Source: a virus
Direction: 5' to 3' (one strand)
Length of the DNA: 64,000 nt
IMG/VR virus record: IMGVR_UViG_3300028558_000001
Span: 112,661 to 176,660 of that record
Every line of letters starts with the position of its first letter. The stretch's first letter is position 1. The notes under the pieces were generated by a model that was not told the origin of the DNA, did no database searches, and saw only the letters and a program-made list of their open reading frames with translations. The translations under genes and the position numbers were made by a program. Below, in pieces: positions 28,987 through 37,884 of the stretch.

Positions 28987-29060
28987 TTGCGGGGGCGGGA
29001 TTTGAACCCGCGACCGTCTGCTTATGAGGCAGCTTAGCTACCGGGCTGCTACACCCCGCA
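28987..29060 (-). tRNA. tRNA-Met (CAU), initiator-derived
   Basis: D-arm AGCAGCCCGGTAGCT and acceptor GCGGGG/CCCCGC match bacterial initiator tRNA closely; loop CTCATAA. But position 1 is T pairing with A72, the three G-C pairs of the initiator anticodon stem are absent, and the sequence after the discriminator is CAT, not CCA. Confidence 0.85.
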
Positions 29061-29074
29061 AAACCTTTATAAAC

Positions 29075-29149
29075 TGGCTGGAGAGGAAGGATTCGAACCT
29101 CCGACCAAGAAGTTAACAGCTTCCTGCTCTACCACTGAGCTACACTCCA
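29075..29149 (-). tRNA. tRNA-Asn (GUU)
   Basis: Acceptor TGGAGTG/CTCTCCA (one T-T opposition), anticodon loop CTGTTAA, T-loop TTCGAAT, G discriminator, encoded CCA. First tRNA after regA on the minus strand. Confidence 0.9.
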
Positions 29150-29158
29150 TTAAGCTCT

Positions 29159-29578
29159 TTACTTCTTATTAAACCACTTATTCCCAACAGTATATTTGGA
29201 AACAAGATTGTATTCATTCTTTTCCTCATGAGAGAGAACTTTTATTTTAGACATAGGAACCCTATCAGGGAATTTGTCTGGATTTACAATTTCTACCAGA
29301 TTCCACTCTTCGAGTAAAGAGGCAATCGTGTTAATTCTAGCGCGATCTTCCTCAGTAAAATTAGCTTCCTTCCCGTCAAGTATAAAAAATTCTAGGAAAG
29401 ATAGTATATAGTATTTTCCCTGCTTGTGCAAGATGTGTGCTGACTGATATAGCGTTTTATTTTTACGGGACGCGATACCAATTCTTGTAAGTGTTTCCTT
29501 GATAATTAGAAAATCAGATGGATCATTTAGCTTTACTTCAAGAAATGAGCTAATTAACTCCTGTTGATTATTTATCAT
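29159..29578 (-). CDS. regA: Translational repressor RegA
   Basis: 139 residues from the ATG at 29578 (AAAGG upstream). Conserved blocks D-F-L-I-I-K-E-T-L-T-R-I-G-I-A near 22-36, L-Y-Q-S-A-H-I-L near 43-50 and S-L-L-E-E-W-N-L-V-E-I-V near 93. RegA binds the start region of early mRNAs and blocks their translation. It sits beside gp62/44/45, as in T4. Length 122 in T4; the extra residues are at both ends. Confidence 0.93.
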   Translation of the reverse strand: MINNQQELISSFLEVKLNDPSDFLIIKETLTRIGIASRKNKTLYQSAHILHKQGKYYILSFLEFFILDGKEANFTEEDRARINTIASLLEEWNLVEIVNPDKFPDRVPMSKIKVLSHEEKNEYNLVSKYTVGNKWFNKK

Positions 29579-29615
29579 TATTTGTTCACCTTTCTTAATT
29601 ATTTCTATAATATAT

Positions 29616-29966
29616 TTATCCGCCCAAATTAGTGATCTTTTTAATCTCTTCAATATCAGTTTCGGATAAGACTTTCAAAGCTTCTAGGGCTTTGTTTTCA
29701 GACAACTCATAATATCTCATTATAAGTTCAAGATTATCATACTTCTCTTTCTTATGCCATTTAGTGAAACGCTTACGAGGGCGGATGGAATTAAAAAGGT
29801 AATTATAGTGACTTTGATTATCAACTCTATATTGATTTAATTCTGCCGCATAAAGTAAAGTATCAGGAAAGTATGATAAATGTCGGGTGACTACGAACTG
29901 AGAGTAATCTGAGGAAACTTCAATTTCCTCATGTTTGTTGATGCTTTCTATATATTGAAAGGTCAT
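29616..29966 (-). CDS. 62: Clamp loader small subunit gp62
   Basis: 116 residues with the gp62 pattern: R-H-L-S-Y-F-P-D-T-L near 29, F-N-S-I-R-P-R-K-R-F-T-K-W-H-K near 58, and A-L-E-A-L-K-V-L-S near 93. It joins four gp44 subunits in the ATP-driven clamp loader. T4 gp62 is 187 residues; this one is shorter, mainly at the N-terminus. Follows gp44 after 34 bases. Confidence 0.85.
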   Translation of the reverse strand: MTFQYIESINKHEEIEVSSDYSQFVVTRHLSYFPDTLLYAAELNQYRVDNQSHYNYLFNSIRPRKRFTKWHKKEKYDNLELIMRYYELSENKALEALKVLSETDIEEIKKITNLGG

Positions 29967-30000
29967 GTCAAAACCACCAATCTTCTTTTCTGAGATTCAC

Positions 30001-30936
30001 TCATTTTTTGAATTCACTGTCTACCATAATCTCAATGAGACACGCCACTAGATTAATCTCTTGATCGACCACGAAAGCAGCCTGATATTCATACTTAGCT
30101 AATGTAAGAATAACAAGAGGAACGGCAGAAGGAGTGAATACGTCAGTTGCCGTATCGAAAATCTTTCTGAAAATTACTGATACGTCTGAATCAATATTTT
30201 CAGATACCCACTTCCTGACATTTGAGAAGGACTTATCAGACATGAAGCCATAAAGTTCATTAATTGAAATATCTTTGATAGCTGCTAAGATACCAGAGTC
30301 GATTGGACCTCTTTTAGAATATGCATGAAGTTCATTTACTGCCCTACGGAAATCAGGAAAAAACTTCGCTATTAATTTGGCCACAACCGCTTTATCATAA
30401 GTAACATTCTCAGTATCTAGAATGTGGATTGCTCTCTTATAGTATTGGGTTAGAATACTCTTTGCTTCATCCTTATTGATCTTGAATTCAATAGTAGCAC
30501 AACGAGAATGAATTGGGGCAATGATCTTCTTGGAATTATTTGAAGTTAAGATAAAGGTACAGTTGTCAGAATACTCTTCCATGAAGGCTTTAAGACCGTC
30601 CTGCATTTGTGGAGTCATTCTTTCAGCTTCGTCAATAATAACAGCTTTTCTTGCTCCTGTAAAGGATAAAGATGAGACGAACTGTTGTACATCGTAACGA
30701 AGTTTATCGACGCCGTTATCAAGTGAACCATTAATAAAGTAAATGTCATACTCTAGTTCATTTAATAGTGCGTAGGCTACAGAAGTCTTCCCAATCCCTG
30801 CGGAACCATTAAAGATGAGACTAGGAAGACTACCTGAATTAACCATACCTTCTAAAGTAGCCTTTAGATCAGATGTAAGAATACAGTCAGCAATAGTATG
30901 TGGACGGTACTTTTCTGTCCATAAAAACTTTTTCAT
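30001..30936 (-). CDS. 44: Clamp loader ATPase subunit gp44
   Basis: 311 residues, AAA+ family. W-T-E-K-Y-R-P-H-T-I at the start, Walker A G-S-A-G-I-G-K-T-S at about 44-52, Walker B A-V-I-I-D-E-A-E-R at about 97-105, sensor 1 T-S-N-N and the S-R-C arginine-finger motif. Opens and loads the gp45 clamp on DNA with gp62. T4 gp44 is 319 residues. Confidence 0.95.
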   Translation of the reverse strand: MKKFLWTEKYRPHTIADCILTSDLKATLEGMVNSGSLPSLIFNGSAGIGKTSVAYALLNELEYDIYFINGSLDNGVDKLRYDVQQFVSSLSFTGARKAVIIDEAERMTPQMQDGLKAFMEEYSDNCTFILTSNNSKKIIAPIHSRCATIEFKINKDEAKSILTQYYKRAIHILDTENVTYDKAVVAKLIAKFFPDFRRAVNELHAYSKRGPIDSGILAAIKDISINELYGFMSDKSFSNVRKWVSENIDSDVSVIFRKIFDTATDVFTPSAVPLVILTLAKYEYQAAFVVDQEINLVACLIEIMVDSEFKK

Positions 30937-30954
30937 AATATATTACCCTTTCAA

Positions 30955-31635
30955 TTATAGAATAGAATTTGTTTCCGCAATATTATAGTAAATGATACTG
31001 TCACTAACAAACTTCACTAAAATAGCTCCCTTGCTTGTCTTATACAGACAAACATTATAGGTATCTGTCAATAGCTTAAGATTTTCTACTGTTAGAATGA
31101 TTCTAAACTTCTTATCAGTCTCATCGACAATTACCGAATAAGTATTATCGGAAGGGTTTTCTGAATTAATACCCTGAATTGAGACGTTCTTTCCATCACC
31201 AATGATAGCAATTTCTGGTGAGCGAAGGATTGAAGTTCCCTTAAGGATACCAACTAACTGCTTGTCAGTCAAGTTAAAACTTACAAGTGGCTCGCCAAAA
31301 TCATTCTTTTCGGACGCAGGAGGAACGCGAATATTTGACGGATCACAGAAAGTATAGTTTACGGAACGAGTACCTTCCGTGATTGTACAATAGTTATCTA
31401 GGATAGCGATTTCTGGTGTATCAAAGATTGATAGAATTGATAGAAACTTTGCTAGATCATAAATCGCAAAAGCTGAATCAAATTCTTCCTTAACAGTAGC
31501 ATATGCCATAACTGTCTTTGATGGGGAAATCGTCGCTACGGTAGAACCTTCACGAAAATAGATTGAAGGATTGATATGTGCAAAATTCTTAAGAACTGAA
31601 ATAGTCTTAGGATCAAATGTTAAAGTCTGAGTCAT
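30955..31635 (-). CDS. 45: Sliding clamp gp45
   Basis: 226 residues with the gp45 order: a basic N-terminal strand-helix pair, the V-M-A-Y-A-T-V segment near 42, and a C-terminal beta-rich half. It lies directly upstream of gp44/gp62. It tethers gp43 and, with gp55, activates late promoters. Length matches T4 (228). Confidence 0.92.
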   Translation of the reverse strand: MTQTLTFDPKTISVLKNFAHINPSIYFREGSTVATISPSKTVMAYATVKEEFDSAFAIYDLAKFLSILSIFDTPEIAILDNYCTITEGTRSVNYTFCDPSNIRVPPASEKNDFGEPLVSFNLTDKQLVGILKGTSILRSPEIAIIGDGKNVSIQGINSENPSDNTYSVIVDETDKKFRIILTVENLKLLTDTYNVCLYKTSKGAILVKFVSDSIIYYNIAETNSIL

Positions 31636-31658
31636 TAATTACCTTTCATAGTTTATAA

Positions 31659-31681
31659 AAGAAGGGGAGATTCCCCTTCTT
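31659..31681 (-). terminator. Rho-independent terminator after the glycosyltransferase gene
   Basis: A 10-bp stem AAGAAGGGGA/TCCCCTTCTT followed on the minus strand by TTTTAT. It overlaps the glycosyltransferase stop and separates that run from gp45. Confidence 0.75.
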
Positions 31682-32534
31682 ACTTTTTCTTCTTGTTCTT
31701 TGCGAGCATGGATGGATCGACTGTTGCTGAGACTCCTAGAGAAGCAATATCAGATAGTGTTCCACCAAAGGTCATTGAACCTGTATGGTTTAGACCGATC
31801 CAAGGACAGAACCAAGTCTTCAAACCAATTTCCCAACACTTCTGATTAAACCAATAATCTTCTGATAGGTAACGCTTGGTTTTAGGATCAATTTCAGCTT
31901 GGAAAAACTGAGTGATTTCGCGGGAACCATCAAAATGTTCTGTGCGAGCATGATCAGGAAGATACTTGTATTGAGGGAATGCGTCAGCAAACTTATCAAG
32001 AGTACTCTTACGAATCATCATGAAACCAGTACCAGCTTCTAGAACTTCGAATGGTTCTCCTAGGGAGAATGATCCACCACCATTCTTGGGATTGAAGACA
32101 TAATCACCAACGAACTTACTTAGTTCTTCTGGATTCTCGTCAGCTAGTCCCTTATCTACTGCTACCTTAATCTTTTCCCAAGAAATACACTTCTTAGGAT
32201 ATGGCGCAGCTAGAATATCATATTCAGACTCATCGGTCTGCAACGCAAGCATTGCAATTACGTCATTGGCATTAAAGCCAATATCTGAGTCGATGAATAG
32301 AGCATGAGTATAACCGGAACGAAGGAATTCGTCAATAGCATAATTCCTTGCGCGAGTGATTAATGACTCATTATATAGGAAGTATGGACGCATTTCAATC
32401 CCATACTGAGTACAGAGGATTGAGAGGTTCATCATTCCGGCAGTATAATTGCCGTGACAGACACCCCCATACATAGGGGTCAATACCATTAACTTACGCT
32501 TTTGTAACTCTTCTGCGGTAGTTTTAATTTCCAA
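31680..32534 (-). CDS. GT-A-type glycosyltransferase
   Basis: About 284 residues. A V-L-T-P-M-Y-G-G start, the nucleotide-sugar/metal motif F-I-D-S-D-I-G-F (DxD), E-A-G-T-G-F-M-M-I and late E-D-Y-W-F fit small Anp1-like GT-A enzymes found in T4-like phages. It may glycosylate DNA or a surface; substrate unknown. The start is taken as the TTG at 32534 (AGGA upstream); 32570 (also TTG) is an alternative within the upstream gene. Confidence 0.75.
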   Translation of the reverse strand: MEIKTTAEELQKRKLMVLTPMYGGVCHGNYTAGMMNLSILCTQYGIEMRPYFLYNESLITRARNYAIDEFLRSGYTHALFIDSDIGFNANDVIAMLALQTDESEYDILAAPYPKKCISWEKIKVAVDKGLADENPEELSKFVGDYVFNPKNGGGSFSLGEPFEVLEAGTGFMMIRKSTLDKFADAFPQYKYLPDHARTEHFDGSREITQFFQAEIDPKTKRYLSEDYWFNQKCWEIGLKTWFCPWIGLNHTGSMTFGGTLSDIASLGVSATVDPSMLAKNKKKK

Positions 32535-33153
32535 CGTTTCCTGCCTTTCTCTTTGTTCTTTTCTTTGCAACTGGTGCTGGTTCTGTGGTTTCTACTACTG
32601 GCTGTTCTGATGGAACTTCCAAGTATTGATCCCTGAAATCAGTTAGATTTACATAACTAGACCAATCAGTAGGTTCTTTTTCTAGAATTTCAAAGCTTGG
32701 TTCTGCTTCATGAATTTCTAGAGGATCAATATCAGGAACTTCTTCTACTCCTACTGGAGCATTAAGATCAATGTTCTTCATGATAGTAGAAATTAGTTCT
32801 TCTTCCGCCTTAATAGATTCATCATTAACATCAAAGAGGTTCTTGTAAATGTCTAGAATGTCTCTCTTTTCAGGAAGCTGTTTATTGGTAACTTTTTTTG
32901 AATTAACATTATTTTTAGATAGTCTGTTAATTTCTCTATTAGAGAACCAGATGATTTTCTCTAAGTCGTAGATTGCATCTACTCCGGGCTTTTCCCCAAT
33001 ACGATAGATTGCTTTCAAAATATTACCCTGTGCAAAATTCATATTACGATATTCAATTAAATCCTGAATATCGGTAGCATCTTCTGGAAGTTTATAATAT
33101 GCTGATGAACTTCCAGTTAAATCATCTTTACCAATAGTAAAATGTTTTGTCAT
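32524..33153 (-). CDS. DUF3310-domain protein
   Basis: 209 residues from the ATG at 33153 (GAGG upstream). Residues about 35-75 carry Y-R-N-M-N-F-A-Q-G-N-I-L-K-A-I-Y-R-I-G and Y-D-L-E-K-I-I-W-F, the DUF3310 signature (T7 gp1.7-like nucleotide-related proteins). The rest is acidic and disordered, ending in K-K-R-T-K-R-K. Precise activity unknown. Confidence 0.7.
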   Translation of the reverse strand: MTKHFTIGKDDLTGSSSAYYKLPEDATDIQDLIEYRNMNFAQGNILKAIYRIGEKPGVDAIYDLEKIIWFSNREINRLSKNNVNSKKVTNKQLPEKRDILDIYKNLFDVNDESIKAEEELISTIMKNIDLNAPVGVEEVPDIDPLEIHEAEPSFEILEKEPTDWSSYVNLTDFRDQYLEVPSEQPVVETTEPAPVAKKRTKRKAGNVGN

Positions 33154-33164
33154 TATTATCCTCT

Positions 33165-33761
33165 TCAAATCCAATCAAGTTGTGATGGGCCAGTATGGGC
33201 CCAATCCCAAATAAACCATGCAAAAGCAATCATTGATGTTTCTTTTTTGCCTTCATAATCAAATCTATGCATTCGTGGTAATCTAGATGAGAACACTAGG
33301 CATTTAGAAAATGGAAGGTCTTTAAATAAAGGACGGCGAGTAGACCCTTCAAGGAAGGTTAACTTTTGAAGGATTGCTACTTTACCATTCTGTGGTTTTG
33401 TTAGTTCTAATCCTCTTTCAACAAACTTTCCTGAGATACCTCTAGGAATATTGAATGGAGGATTTGTTATGACAGCATCTAAGTCTAAATTATTATAAAA
33501 ATTAGTTGTTAGAAAGTCATGGCCGGGAACTCCATATCCCCAATCATTTAAATCAGTTGAGTAAACGGTATAACAATATTCATCTAGGATAGATGAAATA
33601 GCACCATTACCACAAGCTGGTTCTGCTACAATTGGACCAAACTTTTCGTAATCTAGTAGTTTGGTGACTGCAATTCTTGGGGAAGGATAGAATTCACCCT
33701 TTGGTTTATCCGTACCATGACCGATATACGAATGGGCTGTCTTTGTATTATTTATAGCCAT
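33165..33761 (-). CDS. SAM-dependent DNA methyltransferase-like protein
   Basis: 198 residues. Motif I A-E-P-A-C-G-N-G-A near 45-53 and motif IV I-T-N-P-P-F near 100 mark an amino-methyltransferase fold (N6-adenine or N4-cytosine type). No target-recognition domain is obvious, so it may be small or partnered. Overlaps the neighbouring genes by a few bases (TK start at 33761 region). Confidence 0.8.
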   Translation of the reverse strand: MAINNTKTAHSYIGHGTDKPKGEFYPSPRIAVTKLLDYEKFGPIVAEPACGNGAISSILDEYCYTVYSTDLNDWGYGVPGHDFLTTNFYNNLDLDAVITNPPFNIPRGISGKFVERGLELTKPQNGKVAILQKLTFLEGSTRRPLFKDLPFSKCLVFSSRLPRMHRFDYEGKKETSMIAFAWFIWDWAHTGPSQLDWI

Positions 33762-34303
33762 TATACCTCACTCCAATGATTATTACAACGACTTTCGTAA
33801 ATATCTGACGATCCAAGTAAAATTCTTTCGTCATTCTTTACTTTCTTGAAAGTCTTTGATGCTGGAGCGCCGCAAATAGAACAGACTGCTTTTAGCTTAT
33901 GGATTTCATCTGCCATTGCTGATAATATCGCAGTATTATCAAACACAAATCCATTGGTATCCATATCCAATCCAACAGCAATAACATCATTATTGTTCTG
34001 TAATAATGAATATACCCAATCAACTACATCAACATCAAAAAATTGAACTTCATCAAGAACAATTAGATTTCCTTCTCCATCAATTTCAGGAAACTCAATT
34101 CCAACATTATGTGCCATGACAGATAGTCCATCATGACTCACAACCTCGTCTAATGAGTACCTAACATCTTTAGTTGGCTTGAAAACACATACTTTACGAC
34201 CAATATGCTTATTCCAGAGAACGTTCTTTAGAAGAGAAGTAGTCTTTCCAGAAAACATTGGTCCAATGAATAATTCTAACTTACCGTATTTTCTAAAATT
34301 CAT
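33761..34303 (-). CDS. tk: Thymidine kinase (type II)
   Basis: 180 residues. Walker A G-P-M-F-S-G-K-T at 14-21, a Walker B strand L-I-V-L-D-E-V-Q-F-F near 81, and a zinc site from the C-S-I-C near 143 and a later Cys. Makes dTMP from thymidine. T4 Tk is 193 residues. Part of the nucleotide run with HD and MazG-like genes. Confidence 0.93.
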   Translation of the reverse strand: MNFRKYGKLELFIGPMFSGKTTSLLKNVLWNKHIGRKVCVFKPTKDVRYSLDEVVSHDGLSVMAHNVGIEFPEIDGEGNLIVLDEVQFFDVDVVDWVYSLLQNNNDVIAVGLDMDTNGFVFDNTAILSAMADEIHKLKAVCSICGAPASKTFKKVKNDERILLGSSDIYESRCNNHWSEV

Positions 34304-34842
34304 TGTTCTCTTTTTCTTTTAAGTTCAAAATAACGCTCTAGAAAGGCAGTCTTGGCTTCTCTATGATTATAGAAATGAAGCTTAATATGTGGCTTCTCAA
34401 TACCAGTAAGAAAGTCAAAGTCATCAAAATTATTGATAACCAATTCCTTTTCCAAATAAAACATTTGCGTATCAGCGTACTTTACTGCTTTTGGTAATGG
34501 AAACTGTAATCCAAATCTCCTACACATATCCTTTTCAATATTAAGTTCAATTACTTTATATTCAGGAAGTAGCTGTTTAAGTGGAGTACTTACATCACCA
34601 ATAACAAACTCTGTAGCATCATGCATAAGACCATCCATAGCTAATTCTTCTGAAACTAGATATGATACATGGATTGCATGTTCGGCTACTGAGTAGAAAT
34701 TATCTCCCTGACCAGTAAAACGACAGATTTTAGATAATGCATTAGCTACGTCATAGACTGTAAAATCTGCGTTCTCTGGTTCTAGAAAATTAAAATATGA
34801 ACCATTATTCAACGAAATTGTTGGTTCTAGTGTTGTTAACAT
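34300..34842 (-). CDS. HD-domain phosphohydrolase (YfbR-like)
   Basis: 180 residues. V-A-E-H-A near 66 and D-G-L-M-H-D-A-T-E near 82-90 are the HD metal motifs. A downstream K-Y-A-D-T-Q matches the later metal aspartate region. YfbR-type enzymes remove phosphate from dNMPs, which would feed the adjacent thymidine kinase and deaminase pathway. Overlaps tk by four bases. Confidence 0.85.
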   Translation of the reverse strand: MLTTLEPTISLNNGSYFNFLEPENADFTVYDVANALSKICRFTGQGDNFYSVAEHAIHVSYLVSEELAMDGLMHDATEFVIGDVSTPLKQLLPEYKVIELNIEKDMCRRFGLQFPLPKAVKYADTQMFYLEKELVINNFDDFDFLTGIEKPHIKLHFYNHREAKTAFLERYFELKRKREQ

Positions 34843-34857
34843 TATATATCCTTTATG

Positions 34858-35235
34858 TTAAAACTTCTTCCCGCCTGTAGCCTCGCGGTTCTCTAGCTTA
34901 TGGTCGGCTCTCTGCTTGTTGTATTCATTCTTCTCAGAGATTGCACCAGCTAGATCAAAGCCTTCTCTACCAGCATAATCAAAGATACGAATCATTGCAT
35001 CTGCTAGTTCAACTTCAACACCATTACGATGAGGTAGATGATCATCATTGCCGCCCTTACGAGCATACTCTAGTGCTTCTGATAACTCAGAATGGATTAG
35101 GGCAATGATAGTACCGTCTTCGCGTGGCTTCTTGTGCCATCCTGCATTAAAGGCGGTCTGATATAACTTACGCTGTACAGATGCAATCGCATCAATCTCA
35201 TTTTGTGTAATAACTAAATCTTCGTTCAATTTCAC
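34858..35235 (-). CDS. MazG-like nucleotide pyrophosphohydrolase
   Basis: 125 residues. Helix 1 has H-S-E-L-S-E-A-L-E (E-x-x-E metal motif) near 48, helix 2 V-E-L-A-D-A-M-I-R-I-F-D near 76. These are the MazG/dUTPase-like signatures. It may lower ppGpp or clean up dNTPs. GTG start at 35235 preceded closely by AAGGA; four-base overlap with the PDF-like gene. Confidence 0.85.
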   Translation of the reverse strand: MKLNEDLVITQNEIDAIASVQRKLYQTAFNAGWHKKPREDGTIIALIHSELSEALEYARKGGNDDHLPHRNGVEVELADAMIRIFDYAGREGFDLAGAISEKNEYNKQRADHKLENREATGGKKF

Positions 35236-35696
35236 TTTCCTTTCTTTTTCAAAGCCTTTTCGCGATGATAGCGATTGGCGCGAGCATAAAATACAACACC
35301 ATCTAGATTATCCATTAATTGCTGGAAGATTCTAGAAGTCAAACCTGTGAATGTTTTAGAATAAGTTTGTCCATCTGGACCTTCAAAACGAACACGAATT
35401 TCATGGTATCGTCTAACCTTACATGTGATACCGGGATTAGAAGCACAAACCTCATCTAATACAACGGTATTATCGTCAGACATATGAACAATACGTGGAT
35501 TGAAACATACGAATGATTCTGGATATGATCTAAGAGCAATTACTCGGTATTCATTACCGCATTGATTGGCAGATACCCCATAATAATTGGTATCTTCAAT
35601 AGAAGCTAATAAATCCTTGGCAAATGCTTCTGATAAATCAAAATCAGTAAAAACCCACTTCCTTGTAGGAATGGTCAACTTATTCTCAATTTTCAT
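35232..35696 (-). CDS. Peptide deformylase-like protein lacking the metal-binding HExxH
   Basis: 154 residues with the deformylase layout: motif 1 G-V-S-A-N-Q-C at 40-46, motif 2 D-E-V-C-A-S-N at 81-87, motif 3 F-Q-Q-L-M-D-N-L-D-G at 124-133. Motif 3 normally reads Q-H-E-x-D-H-L, so both metal His and the catalytic Glu are replaced (Gln126, Leu127, Asn130). Motif 2 still has its Cys. The protein is probably not an active deformylase; it may bind peptides or be a decoy. Confidence 0.75.
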   Translation of the reverse strand: MKIENKLTIPTRKWVFTDFDLSEAFAKDLLASIEDTNYYGVSANQCGNEYRVIALRSYPESFVCFNPRIVHMSDDNTVVLDEVCASNPGITCKVRRYHEIRVRFEGPDGQTYSKTFTGLTSRIFQQLMDNLDGVVFYARANRYHREKALKKKGK

Positions 35697-35698
35697 TA

Positions 35699-35944
35699 TT
35701 AGTCCCTTGTCATTTTAATATAAGGATGATTAGAGTATCCAGAGTAATCCCAATTGGGCTGATATTCTATCACTCTTAATTCATTGATACCTTTAGAAGT
35801 ATCAAAATAAGGATTGCTCTTTATCAAAGCAATCATTTCTTCTATCTTTTCTTGAGAATCATATATACCGATTATTTTTTCACCATATGTTAGGAGAATA
35901 CCATTATGGTCTGTATTATTCTTCAATACTAATACATATAACAT
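35699..35944 (-). CDS. Hypothetical protein (81 aa)
   Basis: Beta-rich start (L-Y-V-L-V-L-K), a helix I-E-E-M-I-A-L-I-K and a Tyr/Trp-rich end. It lies between the gp46 and PDF-like genes. Not recognised. Confidence 0.6.
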   Translation of the reverse strand: MLYVLVLKNNTDHNGILLTYGEKIIGIYDSQEKIEEMIALIKSNPYFDTSKGINELRVIEYQPNWDYSGYSNHPYIKMTRD

Positions 35945-35953
35945 TATATTTCC

Positions 35954-37654
35954 TTATCTAAGGATAGAGAATCCCTTTACTTTTTCAAATTCAATTGCAG
36001 GGAAGATGTTTTCAAGCCCTCGCGCATTGTGAGTAATAATAAAGCAATTTGAGTTGTTTGTCAACCCCTTTATTATCTCTACGAAACTTTCTACTCCCTC
36101 ACCGTCAAGTGAACCATCCAATACTTCATCGAAGATCATGAGATTCGTGGATACTGAATTTCTCATCTTGGCTACTTCTCTAAAAGCAAATAGTATTGCC
36201 AAGTCGATACGCATCTTTTCTCCCTGAGAGAATGAAGCATATGAGAATGTATCTCTATATCGTGACTTGATTGTTTCATTAAAGTTTTCGTCAAGTTCAA
36301 ACTGACATAGGAAATTGAAGCTTAATAGATAGTCATTAATTAGTTTATTAAGAACAGGAATAAACTGCTTAATAATTCTAGCTTTAATACCAGTATCTTT
36401 TAGAAGGATAGAAGCATTCCCAAGCAAATTGCGATCATTAAAAACACTATCGTATCTATCGTTAAGGACCGAAAGTTCATCTTGATATTCCTTAATTAAT
36501 TCTTCTGCATTTCCAATATTGAGATTAGTTAATTTCTTAATATCATTTTGTAATGAAATTATGTAGTCATTGGCAGATGCTATTTTAGACTTTGTAGAAG
36601 CCAATGAAGTCTTTAATCCATTAGCTGCCTTTTCCATATCAGAACAACGATTATATTCTTCTGATAAAATATCATACTTTTCAATTAGAACAGCTAGACC
36701 ATCTTCTTTAGACTCGATAGCTGCCTTCTTTGTTGTAATTTCAGAAGTCTTAAATTCAATGTCAATATCTTGTTGACACGTTGGACAGGTATCGTTCTTC
36801 TCATAGAATGATATTTCTGTTCTATAGTTCTTAATTAATGTTTCTACTTGACTTTTAACAGCAGATAGCTTTTGAAGCTTGGCATTAATCTCTTTGAAAT
36901 TTGGGATACCTACATCTTCGATCTGCCTAGTTAGAAGCTTTACTTGAAGTTGTAACTCTTCAATCTTATTTTCTGTATCATTAATTAAAGCTGTTTTCTC
37001 TTTAATAAGAATTTCATTATTGATTTTGGCGTTAGCGATATGTGTATGCTGAGACTTGATATTTGCCTGAACAACCTTACGATCTGTCTCAATAGATTCT
37101 AGTGCCGTCTTATTATCTGAAATCTTTGTCTTTAATAGAGCATTCATTACTGAGAACACTTCTAGGTCAAGAATATCTTCAATGACCGATCTACGTGGAG
37201 CAGCCTTTAATTCCATGAAAGGAACATATGAAGCTGATCCAAGAATGACTACTTGGACGAAAGTCTCATAATCTACCTTGAGGATTTGGTTCTCTAGAAT
37301 CTTTTGATAGTCTTTTTTATCGGCAGGAGGATTCTTAAGGACTCCATTCTCATACACTTCAAACTTAATAGGGGCAATTCCTCTAATAACTTTGTATTGT
37401 ATAGAACCAATATCAAACTCAAGCTCAACGACACAATCTTTCTTATTGATTGAATTAACAATCTGAGCAAGATTAATGTTTCTGAAAGGCTTCTTAAATA
37501 GAGCAAAGGTAATTGGATCGAGAAGGCCGGATGACTTACCGGCACCGTTCTTACCAGAAATAGTTGTTACCTGAGAACGATCTAATTCAATTTCAGTCCA
37601 ATTATTACCAAAACCAATAAAGTTCTTATAACGTACTTTACGAAAAATTATCAT
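35954..37654 (-). CDS. 46: Recombination endonuclease subunit gp46 (SbcC/Rad50-like)
   Basis: 566 residues. Walker A G-K-N-G-A-G-K-S-S at 34-42, long coiled coil with the zinc hook C-P-T-C near residue 292, ABC signature F-S-Q-G-E-K near 480 and Walker B L-M-I-F-D-E-V near 510. With gp47 it resects DNA ends for recombination-dependent replication. T4 gp46 is 560 residues. Confidence 0.95.
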   Translation of the reverse strand: MIIFRKVRYKNFIGFGNNWTEIELDRSQVTTISGKNGAGKSSGLLDPITFALFKKPFRNINLAQIVNSINKKDCVVELEFDIGSIQYKVIRGIAPIKFEVYENGVLKNPPADKKDYQKILENQILKVDYETFVQVVILGSASYVPFMELKAAPRRSVIEDILDLEVFSVMNALLKTKISDNKTALESIETDRKVVQANIKSQHTHIANAKINNEILIKEKTALINDTENKIEELQLQVKLLTRQIEDVGIPNFKEINAKLQKLSAVKSQVETLIKNYRTEISFYEKNDTCPTCQQDIDIEFKTSEITTKKAAIESKEDGLAVLIEKYDILSEEYNRCSDMEKAANGLKTSLASTKSKIASANDYIISLQNDIKKLTNLNIGNAEELIKEYQDELSVLNDRYDSVFNDRNLLGNASILLKDTGIKARIIKQFIPVLNKLINDYLLSFNFLCQFELDENFNETIKSRYRDTFSYASFSQGEKMRIDLAILFAFREVAKMRNSVSTNLMIFDEVLDGSLDGEGVESFVEIIKGLTNNSNCFIITHNARGLENIFPAIEFEKVKGFSILR

Positions 37655-37662
37655 TGTTACCT

Positions 37663-37884
37663 TTACTTAGGATAAACATCATAGTTATCGGCCAAATATG
37701 TAGCCAACTGGTCATAGGTATGAAAGTCAGTAGCATGATGATTTTCAACGAGATAATTACAAATCAAATATGCACCAGTACCAACATTAAAATTCTTTTC
37801 TAGATAATCAACAAAGAAATCAATACAATTTAAATGTTCTTCATACTTATATTGTGCTTGATGCAAATAATGTAAATCTTTCAT
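37663..37884 (-). CDS. Hypothetical protein (73 aa)
   Basis: Tyr/His-rich helical protein with a V-G-T-G-A-Y-L-I-C-N-Y-L motif. It lies between the homing endonuclease gene and gp46. Not recognised. Confidence 0.6.
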   Translation of the reverse strand: MKDLHYLHQAQYKYEEHLNCIDFFVDYLEKNFNVGTGAYLICNYLVENHHATDFHTYDQLATYLADNYDVYPK

